Both the position numbers and the translations under genes were made by a program. From positions 682,001-746,000 of the forward strand of contig NC_021149.1 of assembly GCF_000380335.1 (NCBI RefSeq): a DNA stretch of 64,000 nucleotides, given 5' to 3'. The notes beneath the pieces are model-generated. The model was not told the DNA's origin and did no database searches. It saw only the letters and a program-made list of their open reading frames with translations. Positions 18,573-28,042 of this stretch are shown here, piece after piece. The number at the start of each line of letters is the position of its first letter. The first letter of the stretch is position 1. The stretch comes from Azotobacter vinelandii CA. GTDB taxonomy: Bacteria; Pseudomonadota; Gammaproteobacteria; Pseudomonadales; Pseudomonadaceae.

Positions 18573-19646
18573 TCAGGGCTTGATCGCCACCTTGAGCACG
18601 CCGTCGCGCTGGTGGGCGAACAGGTCGTAGGCGGCCTCGATGTCGTCCAGCCGGTACTGGTGGGTGACCAGCGGCTTGAGGTCGACGCGCCCCGAGGCGA
18701 CCACGTTGAGCAGGCGGCGCATGCGTTCCTTGCCGCCGGGGCACAGCGAGGTGACGATGCGGTTGTCGCCGAGACCGGCGTGGAAGGCGCCGAGGGGAAT
18801 AGTCAGGTCGCTGGAGTAGACGCCCAGGCTGGACAGGGCGCCGCCCGGCTTGAGCACGCGCAGGGCGCTCTCGAAGGTCGACTGCAGGCCCAGCGCCTCG
18901 ATCGAGGCGTCCACCCCGCGCCCGCCGGTCAGCCGGAGGATCTCGTCCACCACGTCCACCTTGCGGAAGTTCAGGGTGACGTCGGCGCCGAGGCGCCGGG
19001 CGATCTCCAGGCGTTCGTCGACGCCGTCGATGGCGATGATGGTGCTGGCGCCGCGCAGCTTGGCGCCGGCGGTGGCGCACAGGCCGATCGGGCCCTGGGC
19101 GAACACCGCGACGATGTCGCCGATCCGGATGTTCGCCGCCTCGGCGCCGGCGAAGCCGGTGGACATGATGTCCGGGCACATCAGCACTTCCTCGTCGCTC
19201 AGGCCGTCCGGCACCGGCGCCAGGTTGGCCTGGGCGTCGGGCACCAGCACGTATTCGGCCTGGGTACCGTCGATGCTGTTGCCGAAGCGCCAGCCGCCCA
19301 TCGGCTTGTAGCCGTGGCAGGCGCAGCCGCCGTCCTGGGACGGGTAGCCATCCTGGCAGGCATAGGAGGTGAAGCTCGGGCAGATGGCGCCGGCGATGAC
19401 CCGCTGGCCTTCGCTGTAGCCCTTCACGTTGCTGCCGAGCTTCTCGACGATGCCCACCGGCTCGTGGCCGATGGTCAGGCCCGAGGCCACCGGGTATTCG
19501 CCCTTGAGGATGTGCACGTCGGTGCCGCAGATGGTGGTCGTGGTGATGCGCACCAGGGCGTCGTCCGGTCCGACGTCGGGGATGGGCTTGTCCTGCAGTT
19601 CGATGCGGCCGGGCTCGACGAACATGGCGGCTTTCATCATGGGCAT
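18573..19646 (-). CDS. zinc-dependent alcohol dehydrogenase family protein
   Basis: 357-residue MDR-superfamily dehydrogenase. The catalytic zinc ligands are visible as Cys40 in ICGTDVH and His61-Glu62 in GHEPVG; the region around residues 88-112 has extra cysteines (CPSFTSYACQDG, GGCACHG) in the place of the structural zinc loop. Dinucleotide-binding glycines lie in VFAQGPIGLCA. The GHEPVG form and overall length match the isopropanol / NAD(P)-dependent secondary alcohol dehydrogenase group. The start at 19646 has AAGGAGA 8 nt upstream. It stands alone; substrate unknown. Confidence 0.82.
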   Translation of the reverse strand: MPMMKAAMFVEPGRIELQDKPIPDVGPDDALVRITTTTICGTDVHILKGEYPVASGLTIGHEPVGIVEKLGSNVKGYSEGQRVIAGAICPSFTSYACQDGYPSQDGGCACHGYKPMGGWRFGNSIDGTQAEYVLVPDAQANLAPVPDGLSDEEVLMCPDIMSTGFAGAEAANIRIGDIVAVFAQGPIGLCATAGAKLRGASTIIAIDGVDERLEIARRLGADVTLNFRKVDVVDEILRLTGGRGVDASIEALGLQSTFESALRVLKPGGALSSLGVYSSDLTIPLGAFHAGLGDNRIVTSLCPGGKERMRRLLNVVASGRVDLKPLVTHQYRLDDIEAAYDLFAHQRDGVLKVAIKP

Positions 19647-19763
19647 GGCGGTCTCCTTTTCCGGGCGGGCGATGTTGGCAGTCTAGGCGCATGTCGCGAG
19701 CCGCGACCCGGACCCAGGTCAACCTTCGGGAAGGGACCGGCATGGCATGTCAGCCCGGCCGCG

Positions 19764-20099
19764 CTACGCCTCGCGCGGGAACTCGTGGTCCGGCGCCCGC
19801 AGGTAATGCCCCTGGACGTAGCTGACCCCGGCCTGCCAGGGGGCGCCAGTGCGCCGGCGCTGCCGATGCCCGGCACCATGCTCGGCTTGCCCCTGGCATG
19901 CAGCTCGCCCGGAGCAGGGCCTCGGGGCTTTCCCGGGCCGCCTCGCCGGCGAGGGTAGCGGTCGGGGAACCTTGAGGTAGTCCACCGGCAGGTGGCGAAG
20001 CGTGTTGAAGAGACCGGACGCGCGGCCGAAATGGAGCGGCAGCGTGCCCTCGCCGTGGCCGCAGCCGTAGTTCTTCAGGACGCCACGGATGCCGCTCGC
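19764..20099 (-). pseudogene. remnant of a FimX-like EAL-domain protein (C-terminus only)
   Basis: Directly after the psd stop codon, minus-strand translation gives SGIRGVLKNYGCGHGEG, then LHFGRASGLFNTLRHLPVDYLKV, and, after a frameshift, WQAGVSYVQGHYLRAPDHEF before a TAG at 19764. These pieces match the end of EAL phosphodiesterase domains (hLpvDylK and GvdyvQGyyl.aP). In Pseudomonas, fimX lies between psd and serB, so this is most likely its truncated relic. The GGDEF part, the EAL catalytic motif and the neighbouring small gene are missing. Not expected to be functional. Confidence 0.65.
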
Positions 20100-20960
20100 T
20101 CAGACGGATGCCTGGCCGATCGCCTGGCCCATGCGCAGTTCTCCGAGGGGGGCGAGCCCGTCGCGCCAGCGTACCCGGTCCGCTCCGAACAGGAGGATGA
20201 CCGTCGAGCCGAGTCTGAAGCGCCCGAGTTCCGCACCCTTGTCCAGGCGGACCGGCGGATGCGTCGCCTCGTCGTAGCGCCAGCGCTTGATCTGGCGGGG
20301 CGGCGGGGTGACCACCCCGGCCCAGACCGTCTCGATGCTGGCGACGATCATGGCGCCGACCAACACCACGGCCATGGGGCCGCACTCGGTATCGAACAGG
20401 CAGACCAGGCGCTCGTTGCGGGCGAACAGCTCGGGGACGTTCTCCGCGGTGAGGCGATTCACCGAGTACAGCTTACCCGGTACATGGATCATCTCGCGCA
20501 GGGTGCCGGCCAGCGGCATGTGCACGCGGTGATAGTCCCTGGGCGACAGATAAACGGTGGCGAAGTTGCCGCCCTGGAAGGACGCGGCGCTGGCCGTGTC
20601 GCCGCCGAGCAGTTCCTGCACGCTGAAGCTGTGGCCCTTGGCCTGGAAGACACGGCCCTGCTCGATGCTCCCGAGCTGGCTGACGGCGCCGTCGGCCGGG
20701 CTGAGGATGGCGCCGGGCGTCGGGTCGAGAGGGCGGGCGTCCGCCTTCAGGGCGCGGGTGAAGAAGGCGTTGAAATGCTCGTAGGCGGTCGGCTCCTCGA
20801 TCAGCGCCTGGCCCATGTCGACCTGGAAATGGCGGGCGAAGGCCTTGATCAGGCTGTTCTTGACCCAGGGAACGCGGCATTCGGCGAGCCGGCCGGCCGC
20901 GCGCGACAGCAGGTGGTGGGGCAGCAGGTGCTGGCCGAGGAGGAACAGACGGTCTTTCAT
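20100..20960 (-). CDS. psd: phosphatidylserine decarboxylase proenzyme
   Basis: Makes phosphatidylethanolamine from phosphatidylserine at the inner membrane. 286 residues with the self-cleavage site LGST at 250-253; Ser252 becomes the pyruvoyl group. Other conserved segments are [11 protein letters not shown] and [11 protein letters not shown] (catalytic His). Starts 9 bases after the end of rhdA on the same strand. The last codons run straight into the EAL-domain remnant: the usual Pseudomonas neighbour gene is gone, but the psd C-terminus appears complete. Confidence 0.93.
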   Translation of the reverse strand: MKDRLFLLGQHLLPHHLLSRAAGRLAECRVPWVKNSLIKAFARHFQVDMGQALIEEPTAYEHFNAFFTRALKADARPLDPTPGAILSPADGAVSQLGSIEQGRVFQAKGHSFSVQELLGGDTASAASFQGGNFATVYLSPRDYHRVHMPLAGTLREMIHVPGKLYSVNRLTAENVPELFARNERLVCLFDTECGPMAVVLVGAMIVASIETVWAGVVTPPPRQIKRWRYDEATHPPVRLDKGAELGRFRLGSTVILLFGADRVRWRDGLAPLGELRMGQAIGQASV

Positions 20961-20969
20961 CGGGTTTCC

Positions 20970-21785
20970 TTAAAGCTCCACCGGCGTGTCCGGATGGTTG
21001 CCCCATTCGCCCCAGGAACCGGCGTAGCCCTTGACCCGCGGGTAGCCGAGGGCCTTGGCGATCAGGTAGGTCAGGCCGGAGCGGTGATGGGTCTGGCAGT
21101 GGGTGACGATTTCCTTGTCCGGGGTGATGCCCAGTTCCTCCAGGCGTCCGGCGATATCGGTACGGATGCGCAGGGCGCGGCTCGGGTCCATGGCGGCGGT
21201 CCATTCGAAGTTGACCGCGCCGGGGATGTGCCCGCCCTTCGCGGCGAGCACCTTCTCGCCGCGGTACTCCTGGGGCGAGCGGGCGTCCCAGATGGCCAGG
21301 TCGGCGGCGCCGAGCCGGCCCAGCAGGTAGTCGCGGCTGGCGGTCGGCTCGTCGTGCAGGCTGAGTGCGACGGGGCCGCCGGCCGGCGCCGGGAGTTCCC
21401 GGGACAGTGGCCGGTCCTCGGCCAGCCAGGCGGTGAGGCCGCCGTTCAGGTAGTGGTAGCGCTGCTGGCCGATGACGTCGAGCAGCCAGATGAAGCGCCC
21501 GGCCCAGCCGCCGCCCTCGTCGTCGTAGACCACGTAGACCGCCTCCGGGCGGTGGCCGAGTTCGCCGAACAGGCTTTCCAGTTGTTCCCTGGGCGGCTGC
21601 AGGCCGGGCGCCGGCGGCTGGCCGAGCTGGGTACGCTTGGGGTCGACGAAACGCGCGCCGGGAATGTGTCCCTCGGCGTAGCGGGCGGCACTGGTCAGGT
21701 CGACCAGGATCAACTCGGGCGCCGACAGGCGAGCCTGCAGATCGGCCGGCTCGATGACCAGCGGCAGCGAAGCGAAATCGTCCAT
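20970..21785 (-). CDS. rhdA: thiosulfate sulfurtransferase (rhodanese) RhdA
   Basis: 271-residue tandem-domain rhodanese. The catalytic loop CQTHHRS holds the Cys that carries the persulfide; this unusual loop (two His and one basic residue) is the hallmark of Azotobacter vinelandii RhdA, which the whole sequence matches as far as I recall. The N-terminal domain is catalytically silent, with Asp at the equivalent site. RhdA transfers sulfane sulfur to cyanide in vitro and has been linked to Fe-S and redox homeostasis. Upstream of psd, probably in one transcript. Confidence 0.95.
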   Translation of the reverse strand: MDDFASLPLVIEPADLQARLSAPELILVDLTSAARYAEGHIPGARFVDPKRTQLGQPPAPGLQPPREQLESLFGELGHRPEAVYVVYDDEGGGWAGRFIWLLDVIGQQRYHYLNGGLTAWLAEDRPLSRELPAPAGGPVALSLHDEPTASRDYLLGRLGAADLAIWDARSPQEYRGEKVLAAKGGHIPGAVNFEWTAAMDPSRALRIRTDIAGRLEELGITPDKEIVTHCQTHHRSGLTYLIAKALGYPRVKGYAGSWGEWGNHPDTPVEL

Positions 21786-21838
21786 GGCATGGCTCCAGGC
21801 AGGGTTGAGGAGGGAGAATTGTAAGACAAAGGCGGTTT

Positions 21839-22870
21839 TCAGTATTCGGGCTCGGGCAGGCTGGCGAGGATATGCCGGTAGCTGGCCATGCGCTGCGGCT
21901 GGATGCGGCCTTCGTCGAGGGCCTTGAGCAGCGCGCAGCCGGGTTCGCGGTCGTGCCGGCAGTCGCGGAAGCGGCAATGGCCGAGCAGGTCGCGGAACTC
22001 GATGAAGCCGGCCTCGACATCCGCGCGTCTGACGTGGCCGAGGCTGAACTCGCGGATGCCGGGCGAGTCGATCAGTTCGCCGCCGCCGGGAAAATGGAAC
22101 AGCCGGGCGGTGGTGGTGGTGTGCATGCCCTTGCCGGTCTGTTCCGAGAGGGCGCCGACGCGGGTGTCGACCCCGGGCAGCAGACTGTTGACCAGCGACG
22201 ACTTGCCCACCCCGGACTGGCCGACGAAGACGCTGACATGACCGTCCAGCGCCGCCTGCAGTTCCTGCATGCCGGCGCCCTGGCGGGCCGAGACCTCCAG
22301 CAGGGGGTAGCCGAGACGCTGGTAGGTGGCGAGCAGGGCGTCGAGGCCGGCGGCGTTTTCCTCGTTCACCAGGTCGGCCTTGTTCAGCAGCAGCAGCGGG
22401 CGGATGCCGGCGTGCTCGGCGGCGACCAGGTAGCGGTCGATGAGGTTGGCATGGGGCTCGGGCAGCGGGGCGAAGACGATGACGATCCGGTCGACGTTGG
22501 CCGCCACCGGCTTGAGCTGGCCGCGCATGTCCGGCCGGCACAGTTCGCTGCGCCGCGGCAGTTGCGCGACGATCACCCCGCCCCCCTGGTTGCCGGCGCG
22601 CCAGACCACCCGGTCGCCGGTGACCAGTGCCGGCAGGTTGGCGCGCAGGTGGCAGCGGCAGACCTGTCCGGCCAGCTCGCCGTCCTCGGCCTCGACCTCC
22701 ACCTGGACGCCGAAGTGGGCGATCACCAGGCCGTTCTGCTCGGGGCCGAGGTCGCCGCCCTCCAGTTCTTCCACGGCGCGTGACTCGCGCTTGGCGGCGC
22801 GGGCGGCACGTTCTTCCTGGATCTTTTCGATGCGCCAGCTCTGGCGGCGGGTCAGTTGGCGTTTGGCCAT
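21839..22870 (-). CDS. rsgA: small ribosomal subunit biogenesis GTPase RsgA
   Basis: Circularly permuted GTPase (YjeQ) that acts late in 30S maturation. 343 residues: basic N-terminus, OB-fold (about 40-110), then G motifs in permuted order, with NKADL before the P-loop GQSGVGKSS and DSPGIREF, and a C-terminal zinc knuckle with [14 protein letters not shown]. Start at the ATG at 22870. Transcribed divergently from orn, with symmetric promoters in between, and followed by rhdA after 53 bases. Confidence 0.94.
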   Translation of the reverse strand: MAKRQLTRRQSWRIEKIQEERAARAAKRESRAVEELEGGDLGPEQNGLVIAHFGVQVEVEAEDGELAGQVCRCHLRANLPALVTGDRVVWRAGNQGGGVIVAQLPRRSELCRPDMRGQLKPVAANVDRIVIVFAPLPEPHANLIDRYLVAAEHAGIRPLLLLNKADLVNEENAAGLDALLATYQRLGYPLLEVSARQGAGMQELQAALDGHVSVFVGQSGVGKSSLVNSLLPGVDTRVGALSEQTGKGMHTTTTARLFHFPGGGELIDSPGIREFSLGHVRRADVEAGFIEFRDLLGHCRFRDCRHDREPGCALLKALDEGRIQPQRMASYRHILASLPEPEY

Positions 22871-22901
22871 GGCTCGGGAGGTCGGGTGGCTGGGGGCGGC
22901 G

Positions 22902-22930
22902 AGTTTAGCATGGGCCGGCCCTGCTAAACT
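22902..22930. promoter_or_regulatory. back-to-back extended -10 elements for rsgA and orn
   Basis: TGCTAAACT occurs on the plus strand at 22922-22930 (toward orn, ATG 22955) and on the minus strand at 22910-22902 (toward rsgA, start 22870). The two form an inverted repeat around GGGCCGGCCC. Each -10 lies where the -35 of the opposite promoter would be, so the two polymerases should compete. Confidence 0.65.
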
Positions 22931-22954
22931 GCGGCAAAGCCACGGAGTATAGCC

Positions 22955-23497
22955 ATGCAGAACCCGCAGAATCTGATCTGGATCGACCTGGAAATGACCG
23001 GTCTGAATCCGGAAAGGGACGTCATCATCGAGATGGCGACCATCGTCACCGACAGCGAGCTGAACATCCTGGCCGAGGGACCGGTGATCGCCGTGCACCA
23101 GAGCGACGAGATCCTCGCCGGCATGGACGAGTGGAACACCCGCCAGCATGGCCGCTCCGGCCTGACCCAGCGGGTCCGTGACAGCCGCATCGATACCGCG
23201 ACGGCCGAGGCCCGGACCCTGGCCTTCCTCGAACAGTGGGTACCCAGGGGCAAGTCGCCGATGTGCGGCAACAGCATCTGTCAGGATCGGCGTTTCCTCG
23301 CCCGCTACATGCCGGGCCTGGAGGCCTGGTTCCACTACCGCCACGTGGATGTCTCGACCCTCAAGGAGCTGGCCGGACGCTGGGCGCCGCAGGTGCGCGA
23401 CAGCTTCAAGAAGAGCGCCGCCCACCTGGCGCTGGACGACATCCGCGAATCCATCGCCGAACTGTGCCATTATCGCGAGCATTTCATCAAGTATTGA
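22955..23497 (+). CDS. orn: oligoribonuclease
   Basis: 3'-5' exoribonuclease that degrades di- and oligoribonucleotides, including pGpG from c-di-GMP turnover. 180 residues, DEDDh family: Asp11 and Glu13 in WIDLEMTGL, Asp in CQDRRFL, and the final His/Asp in [12 protein letters not shown]. Length and motifs are those of the family. Divergent from rsgA and convergent with queG, 15 bases away. Confidence 0.95.
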   Translation: MQNPQNLIWIDLEMTGLNPERDVIIEMATIVTDSELNILAEGPVIAVHQSDEILAGMDEWNTRQHGRSGLTQRVRDSRIDTATAEARTLAFLEQWVPRGKSPMCGNSICQDRRFLARYMPGLEAWFHYRHVDVSTLKELAGRWAPQVRDSFKKSAAHLALDDIRESIAELCHYREHFIKY

Positions 23498-23512
23498 GGG
23501 TCGAGGGGCGGG

Positions 23513-24577
23513 TCAATCCCGACCGTGCCGGCGCAGCGCCCAGAGCACGTGCTCGCGCACCAGCGCCGAGGGATGCTCGCGGCGCGCCTCGAGCGCCTCG
23601 AGCACCGGGATGGTCGAGGGGGCGTTGCCCAGGCCGACCGCCAGGTTGCGCAGCCAGCGCTCGTAGCCGGCACGGCGCAGCGGCGAGCCCTCGCTGCGGG
23701 CGAGGAATTCGGCCTCGCTCCAGAGGAAAAGGGCGGCCAGTTCGGCGTTGTCCAGGCCGTGGCGCGGCTGGAAGTCGCCTTCCCGCGTGGGGCGGGCGAA
23801 GCGGTTCCAGGGGCAGACCAACTGGCAATCGTCGCAGCCGAACACCCGGTTGCCGACCAGCGGACGCAGCTCCTCGGGGATCGAGCCCTTCAACTCGATG
23901 GTCAGATAGGAGATGCAGCGCCGGGCGTCCAGCAGCCTGGGGCCGACGAAGGCGCCGGTCGGACAACTGTCCAGGCAGGCCGAGCAGCGCCCGCAGTGCT
24001 CGCCGACATGGGGGGCGTCGGTGGGCAGGGGCAGGTCGACGTACAGCTCGCCGAGGAAGAACCAACTGCCGGCCTTCTTGTTGAGCAGCAGGGTGTTCTT
24101 GCCGATCCAGCCCAGCCCGGCCTGCTCGGCGAGGGCCTTTTCCAGCACCGGGGCGCTGTCGACGAAGGCGCGATGGCCGAACGGGCCGATTTCTCCCTGG
24201 ATGCGTTCGGCCAGGTGTTGCAGGCGCTTGCGGATCAGCTTGTGGTAGTCGCGGCCGAGGGCGTAGCGGGACAGGTAGGCCTTTTCCGGTGCGGCGAGGC
24301 GTTCGGCCATCCGGGTATCGGCCGGCAGGTAGTCCATGCGCAGCGAGATCGCCCGCAGGGTGCCGGGCACCAGTTCGGCCGGACGCGAACGCTTGTCGCC
24401 GTGGGCGGCCATGTAGTCCATCTCGCCCTGGTAGCCGGCCGCCAGCCAGCGCCGCAGGTGGGCTTCGTGCCGGCTCAGCTCGATGCCGGCGATGCCGACC
24501 TGCTGGAAGCCCAGTTCGCGGCCCCAGTCCTTGATCGACTGGGCGAGGCGGACGAGGTCGGGGGTGTTGGCGGACAT
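23513..24577 (-). CDS. queG: epoxyqueuosine reductase
   Basis: Last step of queuosine synthesis: reduces epoxyqueuosine in tRNA, using cobalamin and two 4Fe-4S clusters. 354 residues. The ferredoxin-like cysteines are visible in [15 protein letters not shown] and, further on, [11 protein letters not shown]; the middle region has the [10 protein letters not shown] motif of the family. The start at 24577 (MSANTPDLV) is the first plausible Met; its ribosome binding site is weak. Divergent from nnr, with only about 60 bases for both promoters. Confidence 0.92.
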   Translation of the reverse strand: MSANTPDLVRLAQSIKDWGRELGFQQVGIAGIELSRHEAHLRRWLAAGYQGEMDYMAAHGDKRSRPAELVPGTLRAISLRMDYLPADTRMAERLAAPEKAYLSRYALGRDYHKLIRKRLQHLAERIQGEIGPFGHRAFVDSAPVLEKALAEQAGLGWIGKNTLLLNKKAGSWFFLGELYVDLPLPTDAPHVGEHCGRCSACLDSCPTGAFVGPRLLDARRCISYLTIELKGSIPEELRPLVGNRVFGCDDCQLVCPWNRFARPTREGDFQPRHGLDNAELAALFLWSEAEFLARSEGSPLRRAGYERWLRNLAVGLGNAPSTIPVLEALEARREHPSALVREHVLWALRRHGRD

Positions 24578-24636
24578 GCTGAAGAAAACCTGTGTTAGAT
24601 GCGATAATTCTGCCAGACCCCGGAGCCGATCGACGC

Positions 24637-26139
24637 ATGCCAGACATCCAGGAAAATTTGCCGCTTCCCCTTTACAGCGCCGCCCAGGTGCGCGAACTCG
24701 ACGCACGTCTGATCGCCGCCGGCACCCCCGGCTTCGAACTGATGCGGCGTGCCGCCCATGCCGCCTGGCGGGCCCTGCGCCGGCGCTGGCCCCGGGCCGG
24801 CGCCGCGACGGTGTTCGCCGGGCGCGGCAACAATGCCGGCGACGGCTATCTGGTCGCCACGCTGGCGCAGCGCGCCGGCTGGCGCGTGCGGGTACTGGCC
24901 GTGGGCGACCCGCAGCAGTTGCAGGGCGATGCGGCCCTGGCCCGGGACGAGGCCCGGCAGGCCGGGGTGGCGATCGAGCCCTGGAGCGAATGCGCGGCGC
25001 TGGACGGCGTGCTGGTCGACGCGCTGCTCGGCACCGGCCTCGGCGGTGCGGTGCGCGAGCCCTACGCCCAGGCGATCCGCCAGATCAACGCCAGCGGCCT
25101 GCCGGTGCTGGCGGTGGACATTCCTTCCGGGCTCAGCGCCGACACCGGTTGCGCGTTGGGCGTGGCGGTACGCGCCGGGCTGACGGTGACCTTCATCGGC
25201 CTCAAGCTGGGGCTGTTCACCGGCGAGGCGCCGGACCACGTCGGTACTCTGGTGTTCGACGACCTGGCGGCCGATCCGCACATCGTCGCCGCGCAGCCGG
25301 TCAGTGCCCGGCGGCTGGCGGTCGGCGGCGTGGCCTGTCTGGCGCCACGGCCGCGTACCGCGCACAAGGGGCATTTCGGCCATGTGCTGGTGGTCGGCGG
25401 CGACCTCGGTCTCGGCGGCGCGGCGCTGCTCAGCGCGGAGAGCGCCCTGCGCGCCGGCGCGGGACTGGTCAGCCTGGCGACCCGCGACGTGCACGTGCCG
25501 GCGGCGCTGGCTCGGCGGCCGGAGTTGATGAGCCGCGGCGTCGAGTCGGCCAATCAGGCATTGGCGCTGATGACCCGGGCCGACGTGCTGGTGGTCGGGC
25601 CGGGACTCGGACAGGAAGCCTGGGGGCGCAGCCTGCTGTCGGCGGCGGCCGGCCTCGACCGGCCACAGGTGTGGGACGCCGACGCGCTGAACCTGCTCGC
25701 CGCCGGCGCGGTGGGCGCACCCGCGCGGGGCGTGCTGACGCCCCATCCCGGCGAGGCCGCGCGTCTGCTGGGCAGCGACATCGGTACGGTGCAGGCCGAC
25801 CGGCCGGCGGCGGCCGTCGCCCTGGCGCGGCGCCATGGCACGGTGGTCGTTCTCAAGGGCGCCGGCAGCCTGGTGGCCGATCCGCAGGGGCGTCTGGCGC
25901 TGTGCGACCACGGTCACCCGGCGATGGCCGGGGCGGGGCTCGGCGATGTTCTCGCCGGGCTGGTCGGCGCCCTGCTGGCCCAGGGGCTGGAGCCTTTCGA
26001 GGCGGCTTCGCTGGCGGTCTGGCTGCATGCCCGGGCGGGCGAGCGACTGGGCGCGCAGGGCCGCGGGCTGGTGGCGAGCGATCTGTTCCCGGCGATCCGC
26101 CAGTTGCTGGAGGAGCATTCGCCGTGCCTCCCGGACTGA
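24637..26139 (+). CDS. nnr: bifunctional NAD(P)H-hydrate epimerase / dehydratase
   Basis: Repairs hydrated NAD(P)H. 500 residues: N-terminal YjeF/NAXE epimerase domain (about 1-215, with [13 protein letters not shown]) and C-terminal ADP-dependent dehydratase NAXD domain (about 225-490, with [21 protein letters not shown] and [11 protein letters not shown]). Start at the ATG at 24637 ([10 protein letters not shown]), matching the Pseudomonas N-terminus; a GTG at 24592 in frame would lie in the promoter region. It overlaps tsaE by 16 bases. Confidence 0.93.
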   Translation: MPDIQENLPLPLYSAAQVRELDARLIAAGTPGFELMRRAAHAAWRALRRRWPRAGAATVFAGRGNNAGDGYLVATLAQRAGWRVRVLAVGDPQQLQGDAALARDEARQAGVAIEPWSECAALDGVLVDALLGTGLGGAVREPYAQAIRQINASGLPVLAVDIPSGLSADTGCALGVAVRAGLTVTFIGLKLGLFTGEAPDHVGTLVFDDLAADPHIVAAQPVSARRLAVGGVACLAPRPRTAHKGHFGHVLVVGGDLGLGGAALLSAESALRAGAGLVSLATRDVHVPAALARRPELMSRGVESANQALALMTRADVLVVGPGLGQEAWGRSLLSAAAGLDRPQVWDADALNLLAAGAVGAPARGVLTPHPGEAARLLGSDIGTVQADRPAAAVALARRHGTVVVLKGAGSLVADPQGRLALCDHGHPAMAGAGLGDVLAGLVGALLAQGLEPFEAASLAVWLHARAGERLGAQGRGLVASDLFPAIRQLLEEHSPCLPD

Positions 26140-26594
26140 GCCTCTTCGCCGCCGACGAGGCGGCCCAACTGGCCCTTGGCGAGCGCCTCGGCGCACTCAC
26201 CGGGGGGCGCGGGACCATCTTCCTGCACGGCGACCTCGGCGCCGGCAAGACCACCCTGTCGCGTGGCATCCTGCGCGGCCTGGGGCATGCCGGGGCGGTG
26301 AAGAGTCCGACCTTCACCCTGGTCGAGCCTTACCGGATCGGTGAGCGGCAGGCCTACCACTTCGACCTGTATCGCCTGGCCGATCCGGAAGAGCTTGAAT
26401 TTCTTGGCATTCGTGACTATTTCGAGGGCGATGCGCTGTGCCTGGTCGAGTGGCCGCAGCGTGGCTCGGGCTTTTTGCCGAAGCCGGACCTCGACATCAC
26501 CATTACCCCGCAAGCGGGAGGCCGCACCTTGCGCCTGTCGCCCCATGGCGCACGGGGCGAGGCCTGGTGCGCCTCTCTGGCTCAGGAGAACTAG
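26124..26594 (+). CDS. tsaE: tRNA t6A biosynthesis ATPase TsaE
   Basis: 156-residue P-loop ATPase (YjeE), GDLGAGKTT at 36-44, with the family signatures [11 protein letters not shown] and [17 protein letters not shown]. It works with TsaB and TsaD to make N6-threonylcarbamoyladenosine at position 37 of ANN-decoding tRNAs. The start is a GTG at 26124 with GGAGGA about 9 nt upstream, inside the end of nnr, so it is probably translationally coupled. Confidence 0.92.
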   Translation: MPPGLSLFAADEAAQLALGERLGALTGGRGTIFLHGDLGAGKTTLSRGILRGLGHAGAVKSPTFTLVEPYRIGERQAYHFDLYRLADPEELEFLGIRDYFEGDALCLVEWPQRGSGFLPKPDLDITITPQAGGRTLRLSPHGARGEAWCASLAQEN

Positions 26595-26599
26595 AACAT

Positions 26600-28042
26600 A
26601 TGTGGGCTATTCCCATGCGCGCCTGGGCTAGCGTCGTCGGCCTGCTGCTCGCCGCCCTGGCCGTCGATGCCCTGGCCGCTGCGGAGGTACGTGGCGTGCG
26701 CCTGTGGCGGGCTCCGGACAACACCCGCCTGGTCTTCGATCTGAGCGGCCAGGTGCAGCACAGCGTCTTCACCCTGACCGCACCGCACCGGATCGTCATC
26801 GACGTCAGTGGCGCCCAGTTGCGCACCCAACTGGACAAGCTCGCCCTGGGCAACACCCCGATCAGCGGCCTGCGCGCGGCGCAGCGGACGCCGAACGACC
26901 TGCGCCTGGTCCTTGATCTGTCCAAGGCGGTGGTGCCCAAGAGTTTCACCCTTGCGCCCAACCAGCAGTACGGCCATCGCTTGGTGCTCGATCTCTTCGA
27001 CCAGGAACCGGCCGCAGCTCCCGAGTTGCCGCCGACGCGCGTCGCGAGCGCTCGGACGGTACCGCTGCCGGCGCCGGTGGTGACGCCGACCAAGCCGGCG
27101 GCGAAGGCGACCACGCCGCTGCCCAGGGGCAAGCGCGACATCGTGGTCGCCATCGACGCCGGCCACGGCGGCGAGGACCCCGGCGCGATCGGCCCGCAGG
27201 GGGCGCAGGAAAAGCATGTCGTGCTGGCCATCGCCCGCGAGTTGCAGCGCCAGATCAACGCCGAGAAGGGCTTTCGCGCCGAACTGGTGCGTACCGGCGA
27301 CTATTTCATCCCGCTGCGCCGGCGTACCGAGATCGCCCGCAAGAAGGGCGCCGACCTGTTCGTCTCCATCCATGCCGACGCCGCGCCGCGCTCGTCGGCC
27401 TTCGGTGCCTCGGTCTACGCCCTGTCCGATCGCGGCGCGACTTCGGAAACGGCACGCTGGCTGGCCGATAGCGAGAACCGCTCGGACCTGATCGGCGGCG
27501 CCGGCAGCGTCAGTCTGGAAGACAAGGACCGCATGCTCGCCGGCGTCCTGCTCGATCTGTCGATGACCGCTTCGCTGTCCTCCAGTCTGAACATCGGCCA
27601 AAAGGTATTGAGCAACATGGGGCGGATCACCCCGCTGCACAAGGAACGGGTGGAACAGGCCGGCTTCATGGTGCTGAAGTCGCCGGACATCCCGTCGATC
27701 CTGGTGGAGACCGGGTTCATCTCCAACCCCGGCGAGTCCGAGAAACTGCAGACCCGCAGTCACCAGCAGGCGCTGGCGCGCGCCATCCATGGCGGGGTGC
27801 GCCAGTTCTTCCACCAGAGTCCGCCGCCGGGCACCTATATCGCCTGGCTGCGCGACTCCGGGAAGATCGCCCGCGGGCGGCAGGAGCATGTGGTCGCCTC
27901 CGGCGAAACCCTGGCGCTGATCGCCGAGCGCTATCAGGTCGACATGGTGGCGCTGCGTCGGGCCAACAGCCTGAAGAACGACGACCTGAAGATCGGCCAG
28001 GTCCTCGACATCCCGGCCGCCACCCTGGCGGGGCAGCCATGA
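26600..28042 (+). CDS. amiB: N-acetylmuramoyl-L-alanine amidase
   Basis: Periplasmic peptidoglycan amidase used in daughter-cell separation. 480 residues: signal peptide (about 1-26), AMIN domain (about 30-125), Pro/Ala linker, zinc amidase_3 domain (about 178-400, with [14 protein letters not shown] and the catalytic Glu in [11 protein letters not shown]) and a C-terminal LysM-type repeat ([19 protein letters not shown]). Downstream of tsaE by 5 bases; its stop overlaps the mutL start (ATGA). Confidence 0.94.
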   Translation: MWAIPMRAWASVVGLLLAALAVDALAAAEVRGVRLWRAPDNTRLVFDLSGQVQHSVFTLTAPHRIVIDVSGAQLRTQLDKLALGNTPISGLRAAQRTPNDLRLVLDLSKAVVPKSFTLAPNQQYGHRLVLDLFDQEPAAAPELPPTRVASARTVPLPAPVVTPTKPAAKATTPLPRGKRDIVVAIDAGHGGEDPGAIGPQGAQEKHVVLAIARELQRQINAEKGFRAELVRTGDYFIPLRRRTEIARKKGADLFVSIHADAAPRSSAFGASVYALSDRGATSETARWLADSENRSDLIGGAGSVSLEDKDRMLAGVLLDLSMTASLSSSLNIGQKVLSNMGRITPLHKERVEQAGFMVLKSPDIPSILVETGFISNPGESEKLQTRSHQQALARAIHGGVRQFFHQSPPPGTYIAWLRDSGKIARGRQEHVVASGETLALIAERYQVDMVALRRANSLKNDDLKIGQVLDIPAATLAGQP

